Below, one piece after another: positions 1 to 60,987 of a DNA stretch of 64,000 nt. Under the pieces are notes generated by a model. It was given only the letters and a program-made list of their open reading frames with translations, did no database searches and was not told the DNA's origin. Each line of letters begins with the position of its first letter. Positions within the stretch are counted from its first letter, which is position 1. The position numbers were made by a program, and so were the translations under genes. Source of the DNA: Beaufortia kweichowensis (taxonomy: Eukaryota; Chordata; Actinopteri; Cypriniformes; Gastromyzontidae); contig CM032809.1 in NCBI GenBank assembly GCA_019155185.1, forward strand, positions 11,719,512 through 11,783,511. Reading direction: 5' to 3'.

Positions 1-2364
1 TGAATTGAAGTGTCAGTCTTAATCCTGCTAACAGATAGACCAAAACCTTAAGCAGTCATGAAACTGGCAAGCAATCAGTTCATGGGACAGATTAAACATT
101 TAACCTGCTCTTCAGGCTGACATTCAGCATTTCACAACTTGCACCCAAACTATCAGGTCAAGTTCATTTTATTTGTGTAGCTCTTTTCACAATAGATACA
201 GAGTAGCTTTACAGAAATAAAGCCTTAACGTTGAAAGTAACCAAGATCCTTAACACAGGTTGTATTTAAACAGCTTATTTTAAGCGTTTATTCTATTAAA
301 TACTTCCTCAAGATCAACAATGAAAAGAATTTAATATGAAAAAAATACAAGTAAGACTCAAAGTCATACAGGTGATTTTAATCTTTAAAAGATTTTTCTT
401 TAAAACAGTTATTAAAGCTCCTAAAACAGTAAATGAATCTTAATTGTATTGCAGTGTACATGGTAAAAAAACTGAATATTGCTATATAGATTTCTGCTTT
501 GTGTTTTAGATCACATAAAAATATATAAATACACATTGACATTATAAGTAAGCGTAAACATTAATGCAATTAACATTTTAAATTAGGTACAAAATCAAGA
601 GAAAATAAAATGGTCTATCTTTATTACAAAGATAAATCTTTAGTAATTTTTTACAGTGTCTATGTTAATGATTTTTAATGCTGAATATAATGATTTTATT
701 AATCATTATGTCACCATTCCTCAGAAGGAACGCCATTCTATTTCCCTATTCAATTTCATATTTTATAGTTGAAATTTAATCTAATCATGACTTTAAATCA
801 TCATCATCATCATCACATATAAATTGATGGAAAGGTCTAAGACTTAAGATGAAATATTTTCATAACAATAAAACATAAACACATACATAAAAATATATAA
901 AATGTATACAATGTTATAAAATTGATAAAAATACCTAAAATTAATTTTTTTAAAGACTTAAAAAAAATTTGAAACAATATCTCATATCTAAAAAATTGCA
1001 TTTTCATATGTACACAAAATTTCTGCTTAACAGTTAACATGTTAATGCTACGTTTTACTATTTTACACAGAAAATACCTGTGTAACTTTTACACAGAAAA
1101 AGTTGGCTTCCTAAACATTGATTTCAGTCTTTATAGTGGTTTTTATTCTCAGTCTATATTAAGATATCATGGTTATATTTTTACAAAATGTACTTTACAT
1201 TATGTAAAATAATTTTATGTAGAAAACAGTGTATCACAAACCATGACTTTAGACTTGAGTCCAAATTGGGTCAGAAATCTCCAGGACTCCAGACTGGGTC
1301 AAAAATGTCTAAATACGTTGTAACAAGGACAACTTAAAACGAAGTGTAGCCAATTTGTTCTGGTGAATGATTTCTAAAGCAAAAATGAAACTAAAAACTA
1401 GAATGCTCTTCTTCAATCTTCTGCTGCACCTCTCCTCTGTAGAGCGGATGTAGTGGTCGATAAGGCTAAAGACATATTTTGTCAGAAGACATCACTGGCC
1501 TGTGATCTGTTTGAGTTTTTTGGCAGTGTTTATATGGTCTGTTACGGTGATCAAGCCAGAGATCCATTAGGCTTTGCTCCCGTCCGGTGCCCTGCCTGCC
1601 ATTCCACTAGTGCTATATTAAGCACTCAAAATAACGAAATAAAAACAAGCTTTAGAATATTAATGAGCGCTTTCATGCATTAAAAAACTGATGAAACATG
1701 CAACTTTGCACTAACATCAAGAGACGTAGATCATTTAAAGAAGAAGTGATGGAAACAAAACTTTTGTTGTTTTCTTAAATCAATATACTTTGTAGACACA
1801 AATCTGTGTTGTTTAGAAATCTATGCGCTATTACACAAAAGAGGATATTTTAAAGAACGTTGGTAACCAACACCACATTAACCCCCATTTACTTCCATTG
1901 TATGATTTCTCAAAATGTCAAAATTTTGTGTTTTACAGAAGACAGAGTCATGTATAGGTTTTGATTGACATAAGGGTGAATAAATGATGACATAATTTGT
2001 ATTTTTAAGTGAATTATTCCCTTTAATGTGCCACATAGCTATGAAAAGTGAGTTATTTGATTTACCCATTAGTTAACTTATTTGATTGAATCATATGGCT
2101 GATTTCAGGGAAGTAGAAATGATCAGCAGTTCATGAGTATTAATTAAGTGACATAATGTTCATTCCTAAAATATAACGATTATATTACAGATGTAATGAT
2201 TTATACCAATTTAGTAACTTCTAAATATAACATGATATAATTATAATGTCTGCTGCTTCCCGGCTGTTTCACATTAATCCCTGTTAACCACAGCGGCTCA
2301 GTGATGTAAAAGTCATCGTTGGATGTTAGATGGCAGTCTGATCTACTGTACTCTTCGTTCACAG
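1..2364 (+). other. Upstream adcy2 intron (partial)
   Basis: AT-rich intron. Holds a MITE-like tail at 172-228 (reads on minus as a short element ending near ACACAAAT), a (CAT) run at 799-817 and a half foldback MITE at 1,850-2,030. No exon for TM1-3 was found here. Confidence 0.7.
1850..2030 (+). mobile_element. Foldback MITE, right half
   Basis: GTTGGTAACCAACA through GACATAAGGGTGAATAAATG to AATTATTCCCTTTAA; left half missing. Confidence 0.7.
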
Positions 2365-51817
<49,453 letters not shown>

Positions 51818-52065
51818 ACTTCAGTCGTACAAAGACAAAGTCGAATAATCGTTGTCATCAAGACATTGATTAAATACTGTTGTACAGTACATGTACAGTT
51901 AAATACACCACCTATATACAAATCCAATATAGTTGAGCTCTACAGTGTTCTGTTCGGACTGCATACACAAGATGTTTTTGCATTGCTTTATAAGTAATGG
52001 ATGGCTGTGTAACTGATCGTGTGTTGCTCAATCCATAATTTAAAACTGCTGAAATCTTTTTGTAA

Positions 52066-52071
52066 AATAAA
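52066..52071 (+). promoter_or_regulatory. adcy2: adcy2 poly(A) signal
   Basis: AATAAA about 250 bp after the adcy2 stop, the first canonical signal on this strand, so the 3' UTR is probably short. Confidence 0.6.
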
Positions 52072-52202
52072 GGAATATTAACAAAGAGGCCATGTTTTGA
52101 TGCTATCATTTTGTTATCCATTAAAATTTCTATAGAAATGTCATAGTGTCTCTCATTCTGTGAGAAAGCGGTACAACCACGCGCCAAATATATGAATAGA
52201 TG

Positions 52203-52364
<162 letters not shown>

Positions 52365-52870
52365 CAGACTATTAGGTTCAATACAAGTTAATTTACAGAC
52401 AATGTTAAATCACTGACAATGATGATTTGTATGATTTGTCATTCAGTTTGTAAAAACAAGCAAAAATAATTATCATTTATTATTATTGTACATTTTTAAT
52501 AGTGTTTGTGATAGCTGGAAAACAAAAACAGGTCCTTTGTGCTATTAACATAATGATCAATCAAAATAACAACAAGAATGTTTATAGAGCAAAACTGGGA
52601 AGATTAATCAAATTTGATGTGCATTTGTTTTGACAGTACAGTCAGTGTCAGTATTACTGTATACACAGTTGTTTATTTTTTCAAAATAACCAACTAAGAT
52701 TTTATATTTAACATTTGAACCTGCAACATTACTTTAATACAAATTTGGTAAGGTCAGTAGTTGTAATAATGTAAAGGCCTAATGTAATACTCGCCTTCAT
52801 CCAGACATACACATATTTGCATATGGTGCATTTATATGTGATACTGTATTGTCACTAACACTAGTGCACA

Positions 52871-53047
52871 TTAGACGGGTGTCACAGATCCATAGCCTTC
52901 CTCCACTGTCCAGGTTACTCCATTTTTGCTGTAGAAATCAGAGCGAATGTGAGCGATGCGAGCAGATTTCTTTCCCAAGTCATGCTGTGGTGGTGGAAAC
53001 CGCCCATACACAGAAGAAGAGAGAACAGGCACTGGTCTGCTCGACTC
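52871..53047 (-). CDS. cfap90: cfap90 (C5orf49) exon 3, C-terminus
   Basis: 177 nt read on the minus strand: acceptor ccatgttag, phase 0, stop TAA at 52,871-52,873. Encodes RPVPVLSSSVYGRF, ARIAHIRSDFYSKNGVT and ends GYGSVTPV. VPVLSSS.YGR and the RI.H...FY.KNG block are CFAP90 features as I remember the family. A possible AATAAA (minus) lies at 52,662-52,667. Confidence 0.85.
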   Translation of the reverse strand, partial: ESSRPVPVLSSSVYGRFPPPQHDLGKKSARIAHIRSDFYSKNGVTWTVEEGYGSVTPV

Positions 53048-53137
53048 CTAACATGGGAAAATAAAGATGACATACACAGGGGTCGTTTCTTTACTGTATA
53101 GATTACAATGGCAACACACGTCATGTTGGAAACTCAC

Positions 53138-53254
53138 CTCGCTGAAGATGTCCAGACCGCGGGCTTTAGCATGTTCCCGGTCGTCTCTATGGAGTTTGGT
53201 ATTGTAGCCTATAGTGCTCTGATGTAAGCGGTCATACAAAGACATTTCTGGAGC
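53138..53254 (-). CDS. cfap90: cfap90 (C5orf49) exon 2
   Basis: 117 nt, phase 0-0; acceptor gtgcaacag, donor gtgagt on the minus strand. Encodes SLYDRLHQSTIGYNTKLHRD, then DREHAKARGLD, the most conserved part of the family (YDR..H....YN.K.HRDDREHAK.RGL). Confidence 0.9.
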
Positions 53255-53724
53255 CTGTTGCACAACAAAGTCTATGAGAACAAAGATCATACAAAATCAA
53301 CAGAAATTCATTTGGATAACTTAAATTCCTTTTCTTACAAAAATGTACTGTTGACAGTAGCATAGGCTCTGCAAAACTTACAGCATCCTAATACTGATGT
53401 AGCCAGTGACAGTATTTGGACTTTTAAACATTAATGAAGTCATTGGCACTCAGTAAACACACACACAGGTTGGGTTTCCATAGATGTAAAGACTTTGATA
53501 TTGTACAAACTGTAAATTGTATCCTGTAATAGTTAGTGAAATTAGTTATGATAAAAAGAAGGTTTAGCATTTGTTTGTAGATGCCACATGCATGATTTGA
53601 TATTTACTATTTGGTACAACTAAACAGTTACGATGTGTTGCCTAGTTGTTCAGATACTTTATACCCGTTATACCCATTGTACTGTTTTATTTGTGATGTT
53701 TAAGAGCTGCTAAAGTGATCTTAC

Positions 53725-53841
53725 CTTCGAGGTGTTGTTGAAATATCGCATTTCTTTTGGCTCTGTCCGTCTTGGTGGTATAAAGCTGAATACAGATAGA
53801 GTGGAAAGAGGTTTAGACTTCGCTTCCAGTGACACATTCAT
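53725..53841 (-). CDS. cfap90: cfap90 (C5orf49) exon 1, start
   Basis: 117 nt from ATG at 53,841 to donor gtaaga; 39 codons in phase with exon 2. Encodes MNVSLEAKSK and ends EMRYFNNTSK; the RYFN block matches the family. The three exons give 136 residues, near the usual length of this cilia- and flagella-associated, axonemal protein. It is convergent with adcy2, 1.05 kb between stop codons, the order seen in mammals (ADCY2 then C5orf49). Confidence 0.88.
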
Positions 53842-54900
53842 TACGATTCACCTTTTGATCGTTCGAGAGGGTGACGTGAAAGTTATACAGCGTCAGTTTA
53901 GCGTCTGCGGTTGCTAGGATACCAGAGACCGCGTGTGAGCGTCGAAGATGTCGTAAAATCGATGGATGATTAACATTCAGACTGAAACTAAACTGTATGA
54001 ACTCAGATAAGACGACTTGATGTGTTTTATGTGAACGAAGTCATTTCAAACACATTCATTTCTTTAGATAATTTTGACAAATAGAAGTGCAGTGTCGTTT
54101 TTTCACTTAACAGCTCACTGTATACGCTTTATGTGGTTTTAGATCATTTGTCTAAAGAAAGGGAAATGTTTAAGAATTAAATGTATTAATTTTAACAACA
54201 AGAAGAATTTTTTACATGCATTTAATATGTTGACATTTTTCTTTATTTGTTTTTCCTAATGATGTAAATTAGAAAGTTAATGTTTCATATGTCTGTAATT
54301 GGTTCAGGTCCACTGAAGATTAAGAAAGATGTAATGGCTTTTCATTCATCACTTAAAGCAGTTCAGTGGAGACTGCATCATTGATAGGCTTTACTGAATG
54401 ATAAATATGCTTCAAATAACCTTCATACAAGACGTTTGATGTTGTAAACTTCACAATGGGATAAAATCAATCATTTCATGCAGTCACAAGCTGTTGTAGT
54501 CTTGCTTTTGTATCTGCAGAACATCGCATACAAAATACTCTCTGTATTGTTTTAGTATTCTATTGTCATGTCTTCATAACTTTTATTTTATAAAAAATAT
54601 ATTTAAAAACCGACTACACAATAATACAGAATACATGCGCCCCAGGCAACCAGCCTTAGTACAGACCCACTCTTGCTGCAGATAATTTCTCCATATTTGT
54701 ATAATTGTACAGTTTGTATTTGTATAATAAATGTTGTAAAGACCCTATGCAGAGAGACATGCACACACTGCACCTTTTAAGCTTAGAAAGAGAGACACAA
54801 GGACACGCAGAAACTGTTTGACATTGCGTTTGATCAGAATTTGATTGAATTAATATCTTTCATTATCATCTAATCAATTAAACCTCTCTGATATTGTCTG
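53842..54900. other. Intergenic, cfap90 promoter side
   Basis: Sequence immediately right of 53,841 is the presumed cfap90 promoter and 5' UTR (minus); no TATA box is evident. No further feature seen. Confidence 0.5.
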
Positions 54901-54907
54901 TTAATAA

Positions 54908-55110
54908 TGTTCCTGTGTTGGGGAACAGCTCCATCTACTGAACAGGTTTGAGATGCTGAGTCTGTACAAGACGGAAAACGCCTGGGCGTGCCCCGTGACT
55001 CCGCCTACATATGACGGCCATAATGTCCATATAAGGAATAAGAGGAAAATCACTCACCCCACAGTTAATTTAAATCATAGTGTAATTTAAACTAAAGCAC
55101 AGAGCTTTAG
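54908..55110 (+). repeat. Promoter-region duplicate, left copy
   Basis: Aligns with 56,829-57,035: shared blocks include CTACTGAACAGG, GAGATGCTGA, CCCCGTGACTCC, AAGAGGAA.ATCACTCACC and CAGTTTGTCA-like ends. No reading frame follows, so this looks like a dead relative of the gene at 57,270. Confidence 0.75.
55027..55036 (+). promoter_or_regulatory. CArG box (SRF-type) in the duplicated promoter copy
   Basis: CCATATAAGG, a perfect CC(A/T)6GG, within the left copy of the duplicated promoter block. The matching place upstream of 57,270 reads CTTATATATTACATAAG and no longer fits. Function is inferred. Confidence 0.4.
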
Positions 55111-55501
55111 TTTGTCAACAGTTGAACTTGATTTCTTTCAATTTCTTTCAAATTTCTTTGATGTCTTGTTTTCTTTCAATTAAGACTTTTGCATTTCTTT
55201 TTCAAACTAATTAATCATAGGTCTCATTGATCTGACCTTATGCACCTTAAAATATTGTATGGCAATATTAAACAAAATTTGCACTGTTGGTCACATTGGC
55301 AACGTTTAACCAGAAGGTTTGTTTTGAAAAGCTTTTCGTCAAGCATCAGTCAAATATAATATAATTGTTAAGAATGTCTCATATTAACATTAGTCCATCT
55401 TTCATGACAGCCATTTGGTTTATTACAGTGCAATCTGATTAAGTGATTTTAATTCACCAACACTTATAATCAAGTAATAATATTATTTTAATACTTTAGG
55501 G

Positions 55502-55684
55502 CAGGGTTGTCCAAACTCGGTCCTGGAGGGCCGCTGTCCTGCAGAGTTTAGCTCCAACCCCAATTAAACACACCTGAACCAGCTAATCAAGGTCTAATTA
55601 GGCATACAAGAAACTTTAAGGCAGGGGTGTTGAGGCAAGCTGGAGCTAAACTTTGCAGGACAGGACCGAGTTTGGACACCCCTG
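55502..55684 (+). mobile_element. 183-bp hAT-type MITE with 8-bp target duplication
   Basis: Termini CAGGGTTGTCCAAACTCGG and GAGTTTGGACACCCCTG are inverted; CTTTAGGG flanks both sides (55,494-55,501 and 55,685-55,692), the 8-bp duplication expected of hAT transposition. Confidence 0.9.
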
Positions 55685-56284
55685 CTTTAGGGGTTGTATC
55701 TCGTTTTTATGTAAACGTGGTCGTTTCCACAATTAAAGGTTTCTGCTTAATACAATGGTTTTTACTAGTCTTCTCCGCTAGATGTCGCCATATTTACCTT
55801 GTGCCTCTGTTATTCAGTGTTTAACATAGTGGGACACATTCAAATAAAAAAAAAAAAACGGTATGGTAGCATTTTACATTTCCGCACGACAGTAAATGTA
55901 CAGTGATCATCACCTGTGGCAAGAAATAAGTAAAAAGTGGGCTTTTTTATTGACTCTTTCATATTATTTTCAGCAGGTAATTGCTGCTGTTGTGTAAGTA
56001 TTCTCATTGACAGACAGTTGATATTCTCAATGGACATAACTGGACATTATTTGTGCTGTCTCCTCACTTTCTCATACAATAATTTTTTATAGTGATAACT
56101 GAATTATACAGTACCACCATTTAATTTTCAAATATTTTTTTCAGTAATAATTGTTCTTTAGCTATTTGAAGTTCTTCTGTACATGTTAATCAATAGACTA
56201 CTATGTAACATTGCAATATTTAATTATTTTGTAATTATTTCATTAGTTTTCCCCCTTTTGCTTGTCTACAAAACAGATCACTGC

Positions 56285-56415
56285 ACAGATCGTTGTTGAT
56301 CCAGAATGCAGCAGCACTTTTGGTCTTCAATCGACTCAAGAGAACACATCACCTCTCCTGATCTCAGTCCATTGGCTGCATGTTGTTGCCCGAATCAAAT
56401 TTAAGTTGCTGACAC
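56285..56415 (+). mobile_element. LINE ORF2 fragment
   Basis: Frames read LIQNAAALLVFNRLKRTH, then after a frame change TSPLLISVHWLHVVARIKFK. This is the QNAAARL..PLL.SLHWLPV.ARI.FK end of an L2-like reverse transcriptase ORF; broken by a stop and frameshift. Confidence 0.75.
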
Positions 56416-56507
56416 CGGGTTTCAGGAGAAGCAGAAAGTGTGGATGGGGCTGCTAGCTTTCACCCGAAGAGTCCATCACAACCTTCAGAAAACAATCTCA
56501 TTCATCT

Positions 56508-56850
56508 GTCCTTTCATGAATTAACAGTAGTATTACTGAATTAATATAATCTTATACATCCAGTTTGACAATAAACACAAAAATCGAAACTAACCCTAAA
56601 CAAACAGACTTTTGTTTTTAACAGGACAAATATGTATTTTTCATTTGTCCGGGAAAACACCGTTAACCTTTTCAGCAGGTATGTGTACAATGGTTACCAT
56701 GGTGACATAAACAACCATAATTACCACAATTTATGGTATTTTTTAAATGAAAAAAAAATGCTACATCATATTCAAACAGTATTAGAAGCTTTTAAAATGT
56801 TTATTGTGCTATTTTGTTTAATTTATTTAAATTTTTTGTGTGTTGGGTAA
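56508..56850 (+). repeat. Upstream duplicate, copy 1
   Basis: Aligns with 59,095-59,430 over about 340 bp: CCTTTCATGAATTAACA, AAACAAACAGACTTTTGTTTT, GTACAATGGTTACCATGG and CTACATCATATT are shared. Confidence 0.8.
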
Positions 56851-57035
56851 CAGCTTAATCTACTGAACAGGTCTGAGATGCTGATTCTGTACTAGACAGA
56901 ACACACCCCGTGACTCCTCTTATATATTACATAAGCAGTAAGAGGAATATCACTCACCTTCACTGTTGCATCATAATAGAATTAAGACTGTTTGGCTCTA
57001 TATAAAGAGCGCAGAGCTTCAGTTTGTCATCAGTT
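56829..57035 (+). repeat. Promoter-region duplicate, right copy (live gene)
   Basis: Partner of 54,908-55,110; this copy keeps the TATA box and leads into the 239-codon frame. Confidence 0.75.
56999..57006 (+). promoter_or_regulatory. TATA box of the repeat-protein gene
   Basis: TATATAAA followed by a GC-containing start region (GAGCGCAGAGCTTCAG), 264 bp before the ATG. The paralogous sequence near 55,090 has lost this box. Confidence 0.6.
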
Positions 57036-57269
57036 CATCTCGATCTGGCTACTTCAATACTTCAGTTGTATCAGCTTATTGCATATATTTCATTGCATCA
57101 GTTTATACAGCTGTTGTTAATTTAGTAGCGTTTTCATTGGCTGTTAGACTATCCAGTACTATTTGACAATTCTTATAGTATTAGTTACTGTCTAACATTC
57201 AACATTGACAGATCATAACAATTACAACTGTTATCTGTTATATATATACACTGTACAGTGATTTGAAGA

Positions 57270-57989
57270 ATGGCAGCGTACAACAGTAACGCTTCATCAG
57301 CAACACCTGAGAAGCCAGTGGGGCTCAAGAATATCTCCAATCTCCAGAAGATACAGTTGCAGATGCAACATATAACCAAACTGTTGATTGAAATTTCTCC
57401 ATGCGTGTCCAGAGACTATTCCAAAATGGCTGTCATGGACATGAACCAGCCAGCTCTGCAACACAGAAGATACGCTACGGAGCTCAAGAACGCAGGAGAT
57501 CTTCTTCATGCACAGTGGCAGACCGGATATTTAAAAAACCTTTTAAATGAGGTTTTTGAACGTGTGTGCAGAGACATTTCGGAAATGTCAGGCAGTCACA
57601 CAACCCATCCAGCTCCTGACCCTGATACGGACATCGCTTTGCTACATGAAAGATACTCTAAGGAGTTCAAGAATGCTGCAGATCTTTATCATGTAGAGTT
57701 GCGGATCCAAAATTTAACCAAACTTTTAAATCAAATCTCCGCATGCGTGTCCAAAGACATTTCCCAATTGGCAGACCAGCACATCACCAAGCCTGCTGTC
57801 CAACCTGATACGACCACGGCTTTGCCACTTACGGGATACTCTAAGGAGCTCAAGGATGCAGCTGATCATTACAGCGAAAAGTATCCCAATGACAGAGATG
57901 GCAAAAAGTCAAATACATCTTTGTGGGGAACATTGAAACATGTGGCATCAGTTGTGCGCAAACCTCTGACTTGGTCCATCCCACTGTAG
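57270..57989 (+). CDS. Single-exon gene, 239-residue protein with three internal repeats
   Basis: I do not recognise this protein. It holds three degenerate units of about 60 residues (roughly 22-87, 88-149, 150-211). Each has a hydrophobic LTKLLNQIS-like helix, a CVSRD/CVSKD motif (VCRD in unit 2), an S.M or S.L pair, a Pro/Asp-rich spacer and a YSKELKDAADHY-like helix. There is no signal peptide or membrane segment; the C-terminus is basic and polar. The start is the first ATG after a TATA box 264 bp upstream, and a poly(A) signal lies about 100 bp after the stop, which supports a real intronless transcript. Coding character is good (three repeats conserved as protein). It could be a lineage-specific helical repeat gene or an old retrocopy. 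Confidence 0.7.
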   Translation: MAAYNSNASSATPEKPVGLKNISNLQKIQLQMQHITKLLIEISPCVSRDYSKMAVMDMNQPALQHRRYATELKNAGDLLHAQWQTGYLKNLLNEVFERVCRDISEMSGSHTTHPAPDPDTDIALLHERYSKEFKNAADLYHVELRIQNLTKLLNQISACVSKDISQLADQHITKPAVQPDTTTALPLTGYSKELKDAADHYSEKYPNDRDGKKSNTSLWGTLKHVASVVRKPLTWSIPL

Positions 57990-58085
57990 ATCTGCTGTAA
58001 TACAACATCTACACCACACAAAGCGATGAGAAACAAAAAGAAAAAAACGACATTGTGAAGAATGTGAAATGATGCAAAAAAGGGA

Positions 58086-58091
58086 AATAAA
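58086..58091 (+). promoter_or_regulatory. Poly(A) signal of the repeat-protein gene
   Basis: AATAAA 97 bp after the stop at 57,989. Confidence 0.6.
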
Positions 58092-58099
58092 TATGCATA

Positions 58100-59090
58100 T
58101 GAACTAAATATATAATATGGTGTCTTCTTTCATTATTTTTATATCATTTGTAATTTAGGTGTGATTTTTGACCCGTCACTGTCTTTAAACTGACATATTC
58201 ACATATTTTGTATTTATTCACAACAGAGTGAAATCTAATTCTGCTGCTATAGAGTTCTAACAGACAGCATGAAATCTGACTAAATTACATCTATACTTCA
58301 TCCATGTTACTGGTTACCCGTTCATTTTCAGAATTGTATTTTATTCTGTTTCAGTCAGAATATACACAATTGTAGCCATAACTTTCTATAATCGTATAAT
58401 AATATAAGGTACCAACCATTTATTAAAGGTTTTCATAATGATAATGTTGACTTATTATGCCTTGTTTTGCCTAATTTGTCACAATTAGCCTACACTTAAT
58501 TTCTGTGCTTTTCTCATGTACAGCACAGTATATTCCCATTTACATTCAGAGAAAATTAATATTTTAAGTTGTGACTAATAATGTAACGTCATAACGCTGG
58601 AATTGCCCAGATCTAAAAAAACAAAGTGTAAACATTTTCCCCTATTACATAACTGAATTAAAAAAATTTAAGAAATGTTTACAGTAAAAACACTTGCAAC
58701 CATGGCAAAGTAAACTGGGACACCTGAAGGTTATGTTTTGTGATTCCACCAGCAGGTGTCATCTTGAAACCTTTCAATAATTTACTTAAGCAAGTTTATT
58801 AACGCCAAATACTTGTTGTATTTACCCTGCATCTTCAACGCCAACTCGCCAAATTAAAAGTCCTCAAAAAATATTAATAAAATAAAATTAACGAAAATGT
58901 AAAAAAAAAAAAAAAAAAGTGTAGCTATGATATGTTTTTATTTTTTTCTATTGTCGTGACGTTTCCATTGATATTTCCATTGAATTTCTGTTTCTATTTA
59001 AATAATACAAATTAATTTTGTGGAAAAACTCGAGAATAAAGAAGTCATGAATAAACACAATGCAATAGATTACTAAACAACAAGTTCACT
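58100..59090. other. Intergenic
   Basis: AT-rich with an A18 run near 58,901-58,918. Nothing recognised. Confidence 0.5.
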
Positions 59091-59094
59091 AGTT

Positions 59095-59430
59095 CGCGTT
59101 ATTATAGTCCTTTCATGAATTAACACCAGTTTCACTGAATTAATATAATCTAATACATCTAGTTAATAATAAACACGTGCTATAATTATTCAATCTAAAC
59201 AAACAGACTTTTGTTTTGTACTAGACAAATATGTAGTTTTCTTTGTCAGGGATAACACCTTTAACCCTTTCAGCACGTATGCGTACAATGGTTACCATGG
59301 TGTGACATCAACAACTACAATTACTGGTATTTTATTCAATGGAAAAAAATCTACATCATATTAAAACAGTATAAGAAGCTTTTAAATGTTTATTTTGTTT
59401 AGTTTATTTCAGTTTTTCTGCAGTAACAGT
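59095..59430 (+). repeat. Upstream duplicate, copy 2
   Basis: Partner of 56,508-56,850. It stops before any promoter or frame, so the tandem duplication of this locus is incomplete on the right. Confidence 0.8.
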
Positions 59431-59439
59431 AGTATGTCG

Positions 59440-60503
59440 GTGGGCTCATAATCGCGTTGGTTTTGATTATATGTCACTTGTGTAGTACGCAGGGAGGGCA
59501 AGTCCAGACTGAACTATGGGTGTGACAAAAGAAAGAAGGCGTTGCTTATGTCATTCAAGAGTGAAATGAAAAAGGGGACAAGAAAGACATGATTTTTGAC
59601 GGCCACACGAAGACTCAATTGATTCAATTCGGATCTAATCGCTTGTAATATCTTCATGTGAATACTGACTCCACTTTAAAAGCGAATCCACTCCAGGTCT
59701 GCTGTGAGCCATTAAAGGGGATCTGTCATGAAGAAGCGAGCACAGGGTTTATCATAAGGTACGTTTGTTTGACATATGTGAATCCAGATGTCAGATTTGT
59801 TTGTTTACACACAGCAAAGCGACTATAGGAGTAACACACATCATTGCGCGTGCCTCGCGCGTGATTTAGTTGTATGTTTATTAACAGCGTTGTGGACGCG
59901 TCGCGTTTCTTTTCTCTTCAGTTATACTTCGCTTGATTTATCATCGATGAAGTTCACATCCAAATCATCCGCTTTACAGAGCGATTGGTTATACTTTAAC
60001 TATCCTTACACGCTTTGTTACAACAAACAACAGCAAAACTTTGGAAAATGTGTAACGAGGTTTGTCTGCGTTAAATTATGTATTAGTAATAAGTTAATCC
60101 ATTATAGTTTTACCACGGTATTGGGTATTTGTAATAAAACTAAAATATCCAATCATAATATGGTAATCAAAAACATTGTTACCTATGATAAAATCATGAT
60201 TTCATTTTCTAAAAGATGGACTGCTTTCAATAGAGCAATTTTAATAAAAAAACACAGTAATATAAAAGACACAGTAATGTTGTTTTACACTGCTGAACAG
60301 TAAATAGTACAGTTTTAATATGATAAAGATACACAGAAACATTGTCTATTCACCTGTCAGATAAATAGACTTTTAGACATACAGATGTTTGTACAATTGG
60401 TATAATCTTGTCTTCCTTTCTTTCTCATCGATCTCCTTCTATTCAGGCCTTTTGCAATATTTCTATCTTTTCTTCTTTCTTCCTCTTCTTAACCCTAATT
60501 TAG
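59440..60503 (+). other. Probable promoter, 5' exon and first intron of the RGS-like gene
   Basis: GC content rises at 59,450-59,760; AAG/gtacgt at 59,759 is a good donor for a non-coding exon joining the acceptor at 60,503. Inferred from splice signals only. Confidence 0.4.
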
Positions 60504-60504
60504 C

Positions 60505-60987
60505 ATGATGCTGCGTAAGTTCAGTTCAGAGGGTGCGTTGCTGGATCTGGACTTCTCACCCCGGCGACAGGTTGGTGAAGATGGAACCCCGGACATCTCA
60601 GAGGATGAGATGGATGTCGGTCCAGCGTCCTATCCTTGCACCCCAGATGCAAAGTCAACAAGTGCTGGCAAAAATACCAAAGGAGAACTTAACAGAGATC
60701 ACAGCATAAGTGTGGAAAACCTCATCGGCTTGGAGAAGGACTCTGACTTTTTAAAAGTCACAAATCTTAATGAAAGCTTTAAAGCTTACAGCGACAGCCA
60801 GATTGCCCCGAATGCCAAAGGCAGCTTTGAGAGTGTGGAAAATCGTGACAATCATATCCATTCGCCATCATCCACACCCAAATCCAGCCATTTCTCTTTG
60901 TCCTCAAGACCCCCGCATTATCACCGGCAGCAAGCTCGAGCCAAATTAACAGCTGCGAAATTACACATTAAAAGTTTGTTTGGACAG
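60505..60987 (+). CDS. Candidate RGS-domain gene, first coding exon
   Basis: 161 codons from ATG at 60,505 (a second ATG follows at once) to donor gtaaga. Acceptor aatttag at 60,503 follows a 90-bp pyrimidine tract, so a non-coding 5' exon is expected; about 59,600-59,758, ending aag/gtacgt, is a candidate. Encodes MMLRKFSSEGALLDLDFSPR, an acidic stretch EDGTPDISEDEMDVG, then a Ser-rich basic end, ARAKLTAAKLHIKSLFGQ. Low complexity, probably disordered and phosphorylated. The family call comes from the third exon. RGS3-like is my best guess, not certain. Confidence 0.6.

Noticed and set aside
1453..1683. Open frame of 76 codons in the first intron
   Set aside because: Not recognised, no splice signals in phase, not in the expected adcy2 sequence.
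59788..60303. Open frame of 171 codons before the RGS-like gene
   Set aside because: No domain, mixed composition, no splice or promoter signals of its own; it lies in what looks like the first intron.
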